Of a stretch of DNA of 64,000 nt, positions 1 to 11,750 are shown in pieces; within the stretch, counting starts at the first letter, position 1, and every line of letters begins with the position of its first letter. The stretch spans positions 33,328,001 through 33,392,000 of the forward strand of contig JAIVEN010000016.1 of NCBI GenBank assembly GCA_026686845.1. The letters are read 5' to 3'. The translations under genes and the position numbers were made by a program. The DNA is from Adenanthera pavonina (lineage: Eukaryota; Streptophyta; Magnoliopsida; Fabales; Fabaceae). The notes under the pieces were generated by a model that was given only the letters and a program-made list of their open reading frames with translations, was not told the origin of the DNA and ran no database searches.

Positions 1-1690
1 TTCATTGCAAAGTATAAAACAATGTAAAGCAAGAGTAGGTAACATACTACCTTAATGACTTTCCATGCTTTTCTCCTTTGATTTACCTCCTTCAAACACT
101 TCTTCAAGCTTTCTTGAACCTAACCATAACATCAAATAGGCTCATAAGCCACTGGTTCATGATGCTTCTTCATAAAGAACCCTCAAAACCCTAAAAGTCA
201 ATATAACTATCCTTTGATCTTTATTTATACAACACACTTGCTTTTAAGGTTTTGGACCATGAGGAATATATTTTTGAGGTCAAAATTATGAAATGCCTTC
301 TCTAAATACTCACCCTGTTTTGACTGAAAATCATGGAGGAAGAGGAGAAATTGTTTTTTTTTTTCAAAATACATCAAACCACTTCCAAAATCATGCTTCA
401 AGTGGTTATTCTAAGCTTTTCCCTAAGTTTATTTGGTAAAAACTCATCTCTTCCTTAGTCTAGGTTAAGGCTGAAATCTTTGGAGAGAGAGAGGAAAAAC
501 AATACTCCATGAAGCTAGCTAAAACTACTCAAAACCACAAGCTCATGGTAGTAGGAGAGCTTACCTTACACTTGGCCTTGATGGTCTCAAGCTTGCTCTT
601 TTTTTCTTCTTTCCTTTTTCCCTTCCTTTTCCTTTGTGCTTCTTTTTCTCTCTTGTTGTTCAGAACTCTCACTCTCTTTTTCCCAAGTGTGTGTCGGCCA
701 AAACCAAGGAAATAAGGGAGACAATACATAAAAATTAACCAATTGCTTTGTGCCACTTTTTTTTTTCAAATACTTCTTAAGGAAGTATTCACAAAAGCAA
801 TTAAATAATGCAATTTTCTACATGGCCAGCTGCTTTTCTCTCCCTTTCACAACTGCTAGTGTGCTGGTGTTGTGAAGTGATGGAGAAAAAGTGAGACACA
901 TGGCAACTTAATTATCTTGTCAATTACTTTGCTAACCAAGGCTACTTTTTAGTCAACTTTATTAAAAGCTTTTCAACTAATTCCCTTTGTGTCCTGGTCA
1001 GATTTGCCACGCTATTCACTCTCATTTTTGGCCAAAAACCGCTTCATAAAATTTAAATGACCAATATATCCTTTACCAATTAAATTTACTCATACAGATT
1101 AAATACTTTTATCGTAATTGTTGTTAAATTGATACAAGATAATCCAAAAATTACTTTTGGACTAAAATTATTATCTTGACCCAAAATATATTTGGGTAGG
1201 GTCCATTTACTGTCCATGACCCTATACTGCTTTTTTTGCAGTCCAAAATAACTTTTAATTGGTATAATACTGACTTTTATTCTAAATGCCCATAATAAAT
1301 TGATACTAACTTTATTAATTTCCAAACAATATTCCACTGAGCTTATCTCATCAAGAGCTTTATTTTGACTATAATTTTTCATATTTTCAAAAATACCCTT
1401 GATTAGGACAATTTATAATTTTTAAAACTTTTGGGTCCTTCAGAGTAATTTTCCTAAACTTTCTCATCACGTTGAACTCACTCATAAGGGACTAAATTTG
1501 AAGGATACTTAATTCTTAGGGCTTAAATGTAATATTCACATTTTATATTTAATTTGGGAGATGAATGCACCTAAATTAGGTCAAAAAGTAATTATCTATT
1601 CTTTTAGGCACTGTTATGTAATTTGCCCAAAGACCAATTTTTTTATCATTTCTTTTTCACTATTCACATTAACTTTCAAATTGATCTATT
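1..1690 (-). repeat. Gypsy-type LTR fragment running off the left edge
   Basis: Read on the minus strand, 1310-1455 matches the early part of the LTR at 10930-11060. Both have a run of TTTTAAAA, then a 'TCAAGGGxATTTTTG' block, then 'AAATATGAAAAA' and 'AGTCAAAAT'. The part at 60-230 resembles the splice-like TTACCT / 'CCCTCAAAACCCT' region also seen at 3730-3900 in the neighbouring LTR. The right boundary is an estimate from the position of the shared block; no clear TG terminus is seen. The short ORFs here have no recognisable domains. Confidence 0.5.
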
Positions 1691-2297
1691 TCTCAACCCA
1701 GACCTCCCAACTAAGCAATACTTATACCGCTACGCTCAGCTTGAAACGAACTTTCATTCAAGTGGTATGTTGTATATTTTTCGAGATAAGTTTTTGAATT
1801 AATTTCTACTAAAGATCTTATGAAAAATTAATTCAAATTAAAAATCAAACATAACTTCTTCAGAAAATTAGAAAAGAAATTAATTCCTTTTAAAGTCTGA
1901 TTATATATATATCATTTTCGTCTCGCTTCATGTTTTATCTTTTATTCATTTTATAACATGATATTACAATATACATACTCTTAAACATTGAAGAAAGCTT
2001 TAATAATAATTTTACACAAAAAATATAAATTATTAACGAAATCCCTAATTGACCCACTTAGAATTTAAACTAAAAATTCAAAATCACAACTTATAACATG
2101 TGAGATCAAGCAATACAATGGTACCCATAGCAAAAACAAGAATCAAAACCCTTTCTCTAAGCTTCTCTAACAATACCAAAGTATGCTCAAGTCAAACAAC
2201 ATATATAAAACTTCTTCATCTACTATGAACAGTAGCAGCAAGTAAAAGAGAGAGGAGAGGGAGATGAGAGGGTTACCTCTTGAGTTTAGGCAAAGTT
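1691..2297. other. Non-coding spacer between two LTR copies
   Basis: AT-rich sequence with no recognisable protein, RNA gene or primer-binding site next to the LTR end at 2298. The lack of a PBS argues that the LTR at 2298-5317 is solo and not the start of a full element. A short TATATATATA tract lies near 1905. Confidence 0.4.
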
Positions 2298-5200
2298 TGT
2301 AACACATCATCTTTAGACACTTTTCTCATGAATGTTGCCTCATTTGGATGTAGTACAATGACTTATGAGAGCTTGAACTAATGGAAATCTCAAAACTATA
2401 AAATATTGTTTACGTGCACTGTTCACTTCCTTATGTAGCGAACTTTGAAAAATCATAACTAAATACAAAAAAATTATTTTATCACGGTTCAAGTCTCTAA
2501 AAATCCTGCACATCCTAAATTTAGTGGGAAACATAAGAAATTGGAGTTTCATTGAGTCATTTTGTACAATTTATTCCTTAAAATTTTCTGTTCATTTCTA
2601 GGTTCCAATTTCTGTCTGAATTTTGACCCATAAACTTGAAAATTCATATCTCATCATTCACTAAGCTGTTTCATGCAATATTTATATCATTTGAAAGATT
2701 TGCATGTCTACTTTCCTTTTTTTTTTTTTGGATAACCTTGCATGTTTACTTTCTAACTATATTTTACATATTTATACAACTTTTATAGGACAAGGCATCC
2801 TTATGAATCATCAAGGGTTACAATAATTCTCTACTGGAACAATCTAAGGAAAACATGTATAACTCTATGCATACAATTCCAAATGCATTCAAACTAGTGG
2901 TATATTGTTCATAAAACATATCTCTTTCCATACACGTAAACCAATGAATTTTTGGAGTGCTATGTGATTTTATACACTTTCTAGAGTCAACAATAGTTTC
3001 AAGCACTTTCTAGCAAACTGATATTAAATTCTTTGAGCCATATCCTTTTACATTCTTAGCCAAATTATATAAAATCTATCTTGGCTTAAAGCTTAACATG
3101 TTCTCTAACTAGAGGCATCATCTTTTGCTCACTTTGCTTTCATTATAACATTTTAAAATATTCATAGTCATTGGCACATCATAAATTCCTAATTAAAAGA
3201 ATATATAATAACTTTTCATTCTAAATCTTCATTTCATCATTTATCATCATCTCGCATGCTTTCCTATACATCATATAAGATCATAATACATCATTTATAT
3301 GTTAACATAACATACAAAGTATGCATCCTCATTAACATTATTTTAACATAAACATTAACTTGCTTTCTATTCCATTTTCTCCTTCCTTGAGCTTTCCTCT
3401 ATTGTCTTGTTTTACACCTAGCATGGTTAATACTTGGAAGAATGAGATTGGGTATTTTAGTAGTAAACTTGCACATGTTTAAACATCATTACATACATAA
3501 AAAAACATTTATAGCATTGCACAATTCATTCAAAATGCATAAAAATACCATATTGGTCAGAAAGATTTTGACAACATAACAGCTTAAAAATAGGACATCT
3601 CGGGCATATGCCTTATCAAATAAATAGTCAGCCAGTCATAAAAAATTTATAGCAACAATATTGCAACATTTACTTATCATAAAACATGCATAAAACATAA
3701 TTGTGCAATAACATATAAGCAAGGCAAGAATACTACCTTAGAGCTTTAACCTTTTCTCTTTAATCTTGACTTCCTCTTACTTGAAGCCTTTCCCAATCAC
3801 TTCCTTACCACTTCCCAAGCCTAAAGACATCAATAGAACCATGCTAGGTCAACTAATTCCATGGCTAACATCTTAAAGAACCCTTTTAACCCTCAAAATT
3901 ATTTTATCATATACTTGGTTCTTTCTTGAAACCATTGCCTCTCCTTTAGTAATTTGAACATGAGGAATTCATTTCTACAATTAGATTCACAAAATTCCCA
4001 GTCCTTCGTCACTTTCTTTCTTGGTCAAAACATACCTCTTGTTGAACAAGAAGAGGAATTTCACTCTTTCATCATGAATACTCATACAATTGCAAACCTA
4101 CTTTCTTGCAACTAACTCTTGCTTTGCCTTAGCTTAGCTCATGAAAACAACAACTCCCCCATACATAATCCCTCATGATTGAACCCTAGGAGAAGAGGAG
4201 GAAACTTAACTAACCTAACTTAAAACTCATGGAAACTACCTTAGAAGGGAAAAAGATACTTACCTCAAGCTTGGTTTCTTGCCTTCAAGTTTGGCTTCCT
4301 TTTCTTCCTCCTTCTTCCTTCTCTCTTTCTCTCTTGAAATTTCAGCATAGTTTCCTATCTCTTATCTTTGAACATTTCATGCAATACATGAGGGAGGGCT
4401 AGGGTATTTATAAACTTTATGAACATATCTCAACCATTGATCCTTTACCTGATCTAATGGCCAGTATTAAGTCCTTCTTGAAGAAGACTTTAAAAATAAT
4501 AAAATAATCCTCCAAAACATGTGAGGAAACTTTGGCCAATGAGAGGAGAGGGAGTATCCTTCATATTGTATATTTTTCTAGTTCAGATATATCCTAAACT
4601 AATTTAATTTATAACTACACAATTAAAGGTACTTTTGTAGTATTTTATTACTTTATGAATACATGATATAACCATATTCAGATCTATTTTTAATTTAATA
4701 TCCTACCTCAAACAGTATTAATGTGGGATTCACATACTTTTCTTTATACTTTTTCTACTTTTTTGGGGCCTATAGTGCTTTTTTTGTCTTTTCTGTAAAA
4801 TTGCACCGTTTTGTCAATTATTTGTTTTCAAATTAATCTTTTTGAACTCAATACACTATTCTATTAGGTTCGACATGTCAAAAAATCCATTTTGACATAA
4901 ATTTCTCAAAATTACAAAATTATCTTAGGTCAAAATGTAAATAACTCTTCTTTAAGGTTCTTTTTTGTAATTTTTCCTAAGAACCAAATTGCAAATAATT
5001 TTTCTTCTAGGGACCATTTTGCATATTCATACTTTTTATGTCCCTAGACTAAAAAATTACCTTTTTACCCTTTTTCCTTCACCCAAAACATGCATTTCAG
5101 GTTATTTATCATACTTTCATACTATAACGTCATATTTTCATACTATATTTTTTTCACATGTACTTTCCTGTGGTTTCAGCAAAGCATATCATATTTATCC

Positions 5201-5317
5201 TTTAAATACCTCATAATCATTCTTTGGACATATCATAATCATCTTTTATATGATCCTATACATCCATATAGCATAACATAATATTGTTTTGCTTAGCCTT
5301 GAAACCAGGATATTACA
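2298..5317 (-). mobile_element. Probable solo gypsy-type LTR, about 3.0 kb
   Basis: On the minus strand the element starts TGTAATATCCTGG at 5317 and ends GATGTGTTACA at 2298, so it has TG...CA ends. Its interior matches other LTR copies in the window. The block around 2440-2470 (reverse complement of 'GTTATGATTTTTCAAAG') recurs near 25610-25640, and 2590-2670 recurs near 63890-63960. The flanking pentamers are AAGTT and AAGAA, only 3 of 5 identical, so a target duplication is not demonstrated. No PBS lies next to the inner end. A chromovirus (Tekay/Del-like) origin is my guess from the ends and length. Confidence 0.55.
2701..2753 (-). repeat. Tiny poly(A)-tailed insertion with target duplication
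   Basis: A 15-bp direct repeat (TGCATGTCTACTTTC at 2701-2715; same with one change at 2739-2753) flanks a 23-bp insert that is a T run followed by GGATAACCT. On the minus strand this is a short unique tag ending in poly(A), as expected for an extremely 5'-truncated retroposed SINE or LINE tail inside the LTR. Confidence 0.5.
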
Positions 5318-5826
5318 AAGAATACAATGAGAATCCTAGCTTTATAACCCTTGATTGATGCTCCAAGCTCCCTCCCTTGTGGTTGCTCCAACTCCCTCCT
5401 TTTTCCCCTTCAAATGGTCATATATGTGACCTTCCCTTCCTTTTTGTGAGGAAGGCATTATGTCTAACTCCTTCTCTCTATTTTTAAGAGAAAGGTGTAA
5501 TGCCTTTCCTTTTTTTCTTTTATCTTTTTATTAATATACATATATATATATGTATATTTAAAAAAGTATATATTTTCTTTGAGCTTTCTAAGCTATTTTG
5601 AATTTCATTTGGACTTCTTTGAGTTGTAAAAACTTCCAATATTCATCATGGACTTTTAGTAAACAAATAATTTTATATCAATTAATCAAGTTCCAAAATT
5701 ATAAATTAGATATACAAGTGTTACATTGTATTAGCTTAACCATTAATCAATCAATGTTTCATTAACTCATTAAATTAAATTAAATTAAATTAATTTGAGT
5801 AAAAACACCCTAGTTTTTCAGAACTA
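5318..5826. other. Non-coding spacer
   Basis: No gene is recognised. It contains a short AT palindrome around 5535-5557 (TACATATATATATATGTATA) and a tandem AAATT run near 5772-5793. Confidence 0.35.
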
Positions 5827-5952
5827 TATGATAGGAAGGTCTTTGAATTGTCAAAGAAGATATGGGCTAAAAATATGTCATCTAATGCTTTAAATTTTTA
5901 TTGCGCTAGTGGAATGCGAATTAGTGAGAGAACTAATTGTCATAAAATATAA
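5827..5952 (+). pseudogene. GeBP-family (DUF573) C-terminal fragment
   Basis: The plus-strand frame encodes a piece containing DRKVFELSKKIW, closely resembling the conserved end of the DUF573 DNA-binding region of plant GLABROUS1 enhancer-binding proteins (commonly DQKAFELSKKIWG). The frame has no start codon of its own and ends at TAA (5950-5952). It is 42 codons, against several hundred residues for a complete GeBP. A second GeBP-like piece, corresponding to the opposite end of the domain, lies downstream at 6131-6226. The two pieces are therefore in the wrong order for one gene, suggesting separate copies or rearrangement. Assignment is by eye and the fragment is short. Confidence 0.5.
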
Positions 5953-5993
5953 ACACTAGCTGCATGGATATGAAAAAAAGACAATCGATATTA

Positions 5994-6301
5994 ATAAGCA
6001 TGCATTTGGCCAAAAAAATAAACATGCTATCAGGAATATTTTTAGCACATGCTATATCAAATAGGGATATTGGTAAAGCTATTGTTTTCACCATTCACAT
6101 GTGTCATTATTAGAGGCTTCACTAGTCTCAAATGCATATTCAGCTGCGGATGAGTCAAAGAAGCCATTTGAGAGGGTGTGGAGTGAAGATGATGAAATTG
6201 CGATGCTCATGGGCTTAGTTGAATAAGAAATCCATTTGATATAGCATATGTTAAAAATGTGTAATGTGCTTATTTAGTTTTTCGGTCAAGCACATGTTTA
6301 T
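5994..6301. mobile_element. Fold-back / TIR element enclosing a GeBP fragment
   Basis: The left arm (5994-6064: ATAAGCATGCATTTGGCC..., TAGCACATGCTATATCAAA) is an imperfect inverted repeat of the right arm (6233-6301: TTTGATATAGCATATG..., GGTCAAGCACATGTTTAT). The arms are about 65-70 bp and enclose about 170 bp that contain a GeBP-like coding piece. No convincing target duplication is seen, so the exact ends are uncertain. It looks like a small non-autonomous DNA transposon or fold-back element that picked up an exon fragment. Confidence 0.5.
6131..6226 (+). pseudogene. GeBP-family (DUF573) N-terminal domain fragment
   Basis: The frame encodes KKPFERVWSEDDEIAMLMG and then stops at TAA (6224-6226). 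The core RVWSEDDEI followed by a leucine/methionine-rich turn is typical of the start of the DUF573 domain of GeBP/STKL transcription regulators (commonly R-x-W-S-E-E-D-E-I-x-x-L-x-G). Only about 32 codons remain. It sits between the arms of the inverted repeat at 5994-6301, which fits capture of a gene fragment by a small transposon. The nearby piece at 5827-5952 supports the family assignment. It is unlikely to be functional. Confidence 0.55.
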
Positions 6302-7355
6302 CTGTTATCTTCTTTTTAATCTAAATCAATTATGCACTATTCAAAGCATTGTTAAAGAGCCACCAATTACTTAATGCTTTGGCCTTCATGCTTTGCAAAT
6401 TTGAACTTTTTTTCCATGTGAATTAATGTTATTTATATTTAAATTTAAATTCAATCCTCAATTCTGAATTAGTTCTGAAATTGGGTTTCGTTTGTTATTT
6501 TTTTTCCTTGTGGGGAGCATATATTTGGTGATGTGTTTGGGCTAGTCAATATGTTTCTTATGACATCTGGGTTTCAGATTTGATGGGTTATTATGTTTAT
6601 TTGTTGTTAGCTTTATATATATATTTTACTGTTTTAATTTTTACATTATGCCTTTTTTTCCAATTCTTTTTTTTATATATAAACATTATTATAATATTAT
6701 AATTTTTTATAAACCATTATTATATTAAGTTATTTACATATTCATGTCACATTTATATTTTATCATTATATATATATGTTTTCTTTTACGTTCGTGACCA
6801 ATTATTTTTAAAAAGAATGTGTGTTTTTTTATTTGTGTTATTTTATGTGGGCACCATCGTAACTATGTGACCAAAGGTACAGATTATATAGAGGTCATTG
6901 GATGAAATTGTTTGTATCGTTTTCATCTGATTTTTAGAGTTGGTATAGAAATTTAGGGTTTGGGAATTAAGAATGATAATCATTCTTCAATCTAATGGGT
7001 TCGAAGTTTACAAAGCCTGATTCTGCGACTTTTTTTTTTTTTTACTGTGTTATCTATTGGCGCCAAAACTTTCCCTTCTTTTATAGATATATGAGATTTT
7101 TAGCTTTTAGATTTATTTAGGTTTAGATCTTTTATTTTGATTGGTGGATCACGTGTTGATGTCATGTATCGGAAGGCTGTTGTCCGGGTTTTTTCCCTTT
7201 GTTTACTGTTATGTCCAAAATTCAAATTTCAAACTCATCGATATTGGTTATAAATGGCTCGTAATAGTTTGGGCAATAGAGGATGATTAAAAGCACTTGG
7301 GTACCATCACAGTATTCTTCTCATTTCATGTTGAGGCATAGTCCTGGTTGTGCTC
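6302..7355. other. Non-coding spacer, T-rich
   Basis: T-rich sequence without a recognisable gene. It may be former intron or UTR of the RPA1-like fragment that follows, but nothing in the sequence proves that. A T tract lies near 7030-7044. Confidence 0.3.
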
Positions 7356-8037
7356 CAGGCAAATCGGGACTATGTTTTTATCAATGATCTTAATACTTGC
7401 AAAGAAACATGGAGGATTCTTATCAGAGTGCTGCATAGATGAACTGTAAAGAGTCAAAGTGGTTCAAATGGTATTAATTGCATCCACTTGCTGTTAGAGA
7501 ATGAAAAGGTATGAGATTTGGTCTTCTGTTTTAATGTTGAGACAAATTCAAACGTGGGTCTTCCCTTGTATCACTAATTCATAGTTTTGATGTCATGACA
7601 CCATAGGGCACTAAGATTCAAGCAAGTATTGGAATAGATCGACTATTGGAATGTTTTCAGCAAATACCTTTGGAAATGAAATTGAAACTTTCTGCGTGTT
7701 TGACAATATTGCATAATATAGAGCTTCATCTCATACATACGGAATTGGTTTTAATTTGAGTATAAATATTAAAGCTCGAGAGTCAAAGATTCCCAGAGAA
7801 AGTTTCAGTTTCGTGTCAATTGTGGATATTCTGAATAGGGTGCCTAGGACTGACATTCTAATTGGTCTGTGATCCTAAGTATTGAATATTATTATATGTT
7901 GTTTGATACTAATATGCAATGTTTATGTTCAATAGGCAATAATCTTAGTTTGGTTGTTGTAATGGTGTATTATTGCAGATGTTGCTGGGTTTTTAAAGTC
8001 ATTTGACTATTTGGAAGAGTTTGAAAGAAGTGACTGA
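7356..8037 (+). pseudogene. Replication protein A 70 kDa-like (RPA1-like) gene fragment with two introns
   Basis: Three exon pieces can be read. Exon 1 (about 7356-7508) encodes VFINDLNTCKETWRILIRVL, like the N-terminal OB-fold of plant RPA1-like proteins, then an in-frame TGA (7440-7442) where the family usually has Trp. An intron at 7509-7606 has GT...AG ends, and exon 2 (7607-7864) resumes with GTKIQASI, a hallmark RPA1-like stretch. A second GT...AG intron (7865-7978) splits a codon, and exon 3 (7979-8037) reads DVAGFLKSFDY before TGA. Exon 2 also needs one frame change between its two recognisable halves. RPA1-like proteins bind single-stranded DNA, and RPA-like genes are also carried by some plant Helitrons. 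I see no Rep/helicase here, so a plain gene remnant is equally likely. Confidence 0.5.
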
Positions 8038-8133
8038 CAGCATAAAAGGCTTTGCTTTACTATAGGTGTTGATCGATAAAAGTTTTTTCATTTGTGTTCA
8101 TCTATAAGAATATATTTTTTACCCGGCTCTTCT

Positions 8134-8392
8134 TGTAATACCTGGACTACTTTTGGGCTCATTTTCCATACATACTATCATAATTATGTCCATTAAAGTC
8201 CATTTGATAACTTGAATCACAAGAAAATGTCATAATAAAATTTTCAAAAAGTTGGTACTATTCATTTGGTATTTCCAATTTTATCAAGTGAAATTTGGAA
8301 AATCATAACTAATTCTACAAAAAATTATTATGACACTAAAATCCATTTGATAACTTATAGGCTCATTTCACATACATACTATCATAATTATG
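8134..8392 (-). repeat. Truncated gypsy-type LTR end with internal duplication
   Basis: TGTAATACCTGG at 8134 is the reverse complement of an LTR 3' terminus (compare GGTATTACA at 25775-25783). The AATCATAACTAATTCTACAAAA block near 8300 also occurs near 45070. A stretch containing CATACATACTATCATAATTATG occurs twice (about 8170-8194 and 8373-8395), as does CCATTTGATAACTT, an internal direct duplication with about 205-bp offset. It abuts the truncated 5' side of the Athila-like element. Confidence 0.5.
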
Positions 8393-8526
8393 TTGAGATA
8401 GATTCACATGTGGGTCGCTTAGCAAACATGGTGACTAAAAAGGTTCAAGGTCAATTCCCTAGCAACACTGAAGTTAACCCAAAAGAAGGAGTTATGGCAA
8501 TTACTCTTAGAAGTGCAAAGAATTGA
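8393..8526 (+). pseudogene. Gypsy gag C-terminal fragment
   Basis: The frame contains QFPSNTEVNPKEGVMAITLR, the conserved stretch shared by Athila-like gag polyproteins just before the protease region. It stops at a TGA (8524-8526). The following 400 bp (8527-8934) still resembles the lysine-rich linker and the KLKDPRSFSIP-like stretch before the protease but is broken by several stops. Gag forms the virus-like particle of the retroelement; this copy cannot. Confidence 0.7.
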
Positions 8527-8934
8527 AGGAAGAGATGAAGAAAAATAAAAATAAAGCTAAGAGTGATGAGAAAGGTAAGGATGAGGAGAATAAGGAGACC
8601 CCGAAAGTTGATGGTGACACTCAAGGACAGTCTCCTTCCACTGATGTGAAACCATAGGTGTCCCCTATTCCTTTCCCTTAGAGACTGCAAAAGAAAGGGA
8701 AGATGCTAATTTTCAAAAGGTTTCTAGATATATTCAAGAAAATATAGATTAATATTCCTTTCACTAACGCTTTAGCAAAAATATCATCTTATGCTAAATT
8801 CCTCAAGGAGATTATATCCAACAAAAAGAGGCTCAAGGAGTATGCTACTATACAGCTAAATAAGGAATGCAGTGTGATACTACATAATAAACTCCCACCC
8901 AAGCTCAAAGATCCAAGGAGTTTCTCTATACCTT

Positions 8935-9324
8935 GTGATATTAATTGATTCTAAAACTATTAAAGATTGTTTATGTGATTCAAGTGCTGGCATTAATTTG
9001 ATGCCTTATTCTCTCTACAAGATGCTTGGGATAACATTTATGAAACTCTCAAATATAACTCTCACATTTACTGATAGATCAATTAAGTATCTAAGAGTAG
9101 TAAGTGAGGATGTGCTTGTTAAAGTAGGTAAATTAAGTATTCCCACTGATTTTATAGTACTTGATCTAGAAGATGATATTAATGTATCTCTCCTTCTAAG
9201 GAGACCATTCTTGTTGTATGATGGTGCTTTAATTGATATTCGTACTAGGAAATTAATTTTTAGAGTAGGAAATGAAAGGGAGGAATTCCAATTTGTTAAA
9301 GCAGTAAAATTTTGTTGTGTTTGA
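8935..9324 (+). pseudogene. Gypsy aspartic protease region
   Basis: A 129-codon open piece. The sequence around CLCDSSAGINLMPYSLYKML is the Athila-type retropepsin active-site region, in which these elements commonly have DLGAS or DLGSS followed by INLMP. Here the usual D-L-G-A-S reads D-S-S-A-G. Downstream IPTDFIVLDLEDD and RRPFLLYDGALIDI correspond to the ADFVVLDMEED and GRPFLATGRALIDV landmarks. It would cleave the gag-pol polyprotein. It is broken upstream and overlaps the next frame at 9317. Confidence 0.7.
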
Positions 9325-10698
9325 AGAATCTTGTTTTAGTGTTGATGTCATTGATATACTTGCTCTGGAATATTTTGATAAGAACTTTTATGATGATCCC
9401 TTAAAAGCATGCATTGCATTAAGTTTAAATGAAAAAGAAGTAGAGGTAAATTTAGTTGATATTGTTATGAGACTTGAAGGTATGTGTTATGTATCACGCA
9501 TTAAACAGTTTGAAAATCTAGGACAAGGTACCCCATTACTTGCCTCTTTTGAAAAGTCACCACCTAAAGTGGAACTTAAACAACTTCCATCCCATTTGAA
9601 ATATGCTTTCTTGGGTGATTTTAACACTTTTCCTATTATAGTTTCTACTGAATTGAATTCTGAACAGGAAGAAAAATTGTTGAGAGTTTTAAGAGAGCAT
9701 AGGCCTGTCATTAGGTGGTCTATTTCTGAGACATAAAGGGTATTAGTCTCTCTATCTATGTGCACAAGATATTGATGGAAGAAAATCACAATCCAAAGGT
9801 ACAAAGTCAATAGAGGCTCAATCTGCACATGAAGGAAGTTGTGAGAGCTGAAGTGTTGCAACTTATTTATGCAGGTATTATTTATCCTATTTCTGACAGT
9901 CCTTAGGTAAGTCTTGTGCAAGTAGTTCCCAAAAAAGAGGCATGACTGTGGTATCCAATGAAAAAAATGAGTTGATTTCAACAAGGATAATCACGAGAAG
10001 GTGTGTATGCATTGATTATAAAAAGTTGAATGAAGCAACGCGTAAGGATCACTTCCCCTTTCATTTGTGGATACTATGTTAGAAAGCATAGCTAATCATG
10101 AATTTTTTGTTTTTGATGGCTATTTGGGATATTTCCAAATCCCCATCGCACCTACAAACCAGAAAAAGACAACTTTTACATGCCCATATGGTACTTTTGC
10201 TTACCGTAAAATGCCTTTTAGGTTATATAATGCGCTTGCCACTTTTCAAAGAAGCATGATGGCAATATTTTCTGATATGGTAGAAGATATCATTGAGATC
10301 TTTATGAATAATTTATTTTATTTTTGGTGATTTTTACGATATCTATCTATTTAATCTTGCTTGAGTTTTCTAGAGATGTGAAGAGACTATTCTAGTGCTT
10401 AACTGGAAAAATTGCCACTTTATGATAATTGAGGGAATTATTTTAGGACATAAATTTTTAGTTAAAGAGATTGAGGTTGACAATGCAAAAATTGAAGTAA
10501 TTGAAAATTTACCTCCTTACAATTCTATTAAGGCTATAAGAAGTTTTATGGGTTATGCAGAATTTTATGAAAGGTTTATTAAGGATTTTGCTAAGATTGC
10601 TAAATTTTTAACTAATTAGCTTGCCCAAGATGTCCCTTTTAATTTTGATGATGATTGTATGAATACCTTTAATCATTTGAAAAAGGCTTTATTTTCTG
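9325..10698 (+). pseudogene. Gypsy reverse transcriptase region (5' part, broken)
   Basis: Starting with a 139-codon linker (to TAA at 9734-9736, ending LREHRPVIRWSISET), the RT continues in changing frames. Landmarks are VCIDYKKLNEATRKDHFP near 10003-10060 and then FQIPIAPTNQKKTTFTCPYG and FAYRKMPF at about 10130-10230. The catalytic YVDD-equivalent box reads FMNN (about 10303-10314), so the active-site aspartates are lost. GHKFLVKEIEVD and IRSFMGYAEFYERF follow at 10450-10580. The gene ends at the insertion point after KKALFS and resumes at 25784. Confidence 0.75.
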
Positions 10699-11458
10699 TG
10701 TAATATTCCTAAAATGCTAGATATTTAAAAATGTTTAAGGAATTTATAAAAATGGGCATATACCGTTTTACATGAAAAAAAAAACAAAAAAAGGTAAATT
10801 TGGGGTTAGGGAAAAGAAACACGAAAATGACAACCTTGTCCCTGAAATTAAAAAAAGAAAAAGAAAAAGAAAGGAAGTGCGGTGGACGCATGAAGAAAAA
10901 TTTTGAAATTTTGGGGGAAATTACACCTAATGACTCGAAAGTTTTAAAACTTATAAATTTATCCTGAGTCAAGGGCATTTTTGTAAATATGAAAAACTGT
11001 AGTCAAAATGAAGCTCTCAATGAGTTAAGATCCATGGAATATAGTATGAAATTTATTAAGATCAAAATAATATTTATTGGGTAATTATGATTTAATATTA
11101 ATATTTTACCCAATAAAAATCAGTCTGGACTGCAGGAAAAGACCGTATTAATTCAAGAAAAATATGTGGACCCTATATTTGGACCAATTGAGATAAGAAT
11201 ATTATGAAAATTTTATATCACAATATAGTTATAATCGATGCCCCAATAGTAGTAAAATATACTGTTAAAATAGCTTTATTTATTCAAACTAGTCAAGGAT
11301 ATATCTGAATAAGTAAATATCTAAAATTTTTGGACCAAAATGCCCTCAATTTCCCATCTGTAGCACATGATAAAATTGCATTAAATAAATAATTTCCATG
11401 GATTTCCAAGGAAAATTCAAGAAGATTTGGTGGCAACTTTTTATTGGTCCCAAAGTTT

Positions 11459-11466
11459 TATAAATA
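11459..11466 (+). promoter_or_regulatory. TATA box of the host solo LTR
   Basis: TATAAATA sits 52 bp upstream of the Sirevirus insertion point, so the inserted element now separates the LTR core promoter from its downstream transcript region. Confidence 0.5.
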
Positions 11467-11750
11467 CTCCCTTTGGCTCATTTTGTGCGACATATTTGGG
11501 CAAGAAAAGGAGATGAGTGTTGAAGCAAGAGTTTTGATGATTTTAAACCAACATTCAAGAGCTTGGATTGAAGATATCAAAGGAGAACAAAGCTGTTCCA
11601 AGTGAAGTTTTTCTGAGTATTTGCTGTTAGATCTCTTGTAGGATCTTTAGTTTTTATTATGATTGGGTAAAAGGTTTTGATTTGAAGAAAAGATGTTTTC
11701 AAACCTTGATTATATGTTAAATCTTTAAATATTTGAAAAACACCCACAAA

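Noticed and set aside
1086..1382. 98-codon minus-strand ORF, similar to the one at 10709-10978
   Set aside because: It lies in non-coding LTR sequence; the similarity to 10709-10978 is nucleotide homology of the two LTRs, not a gene.
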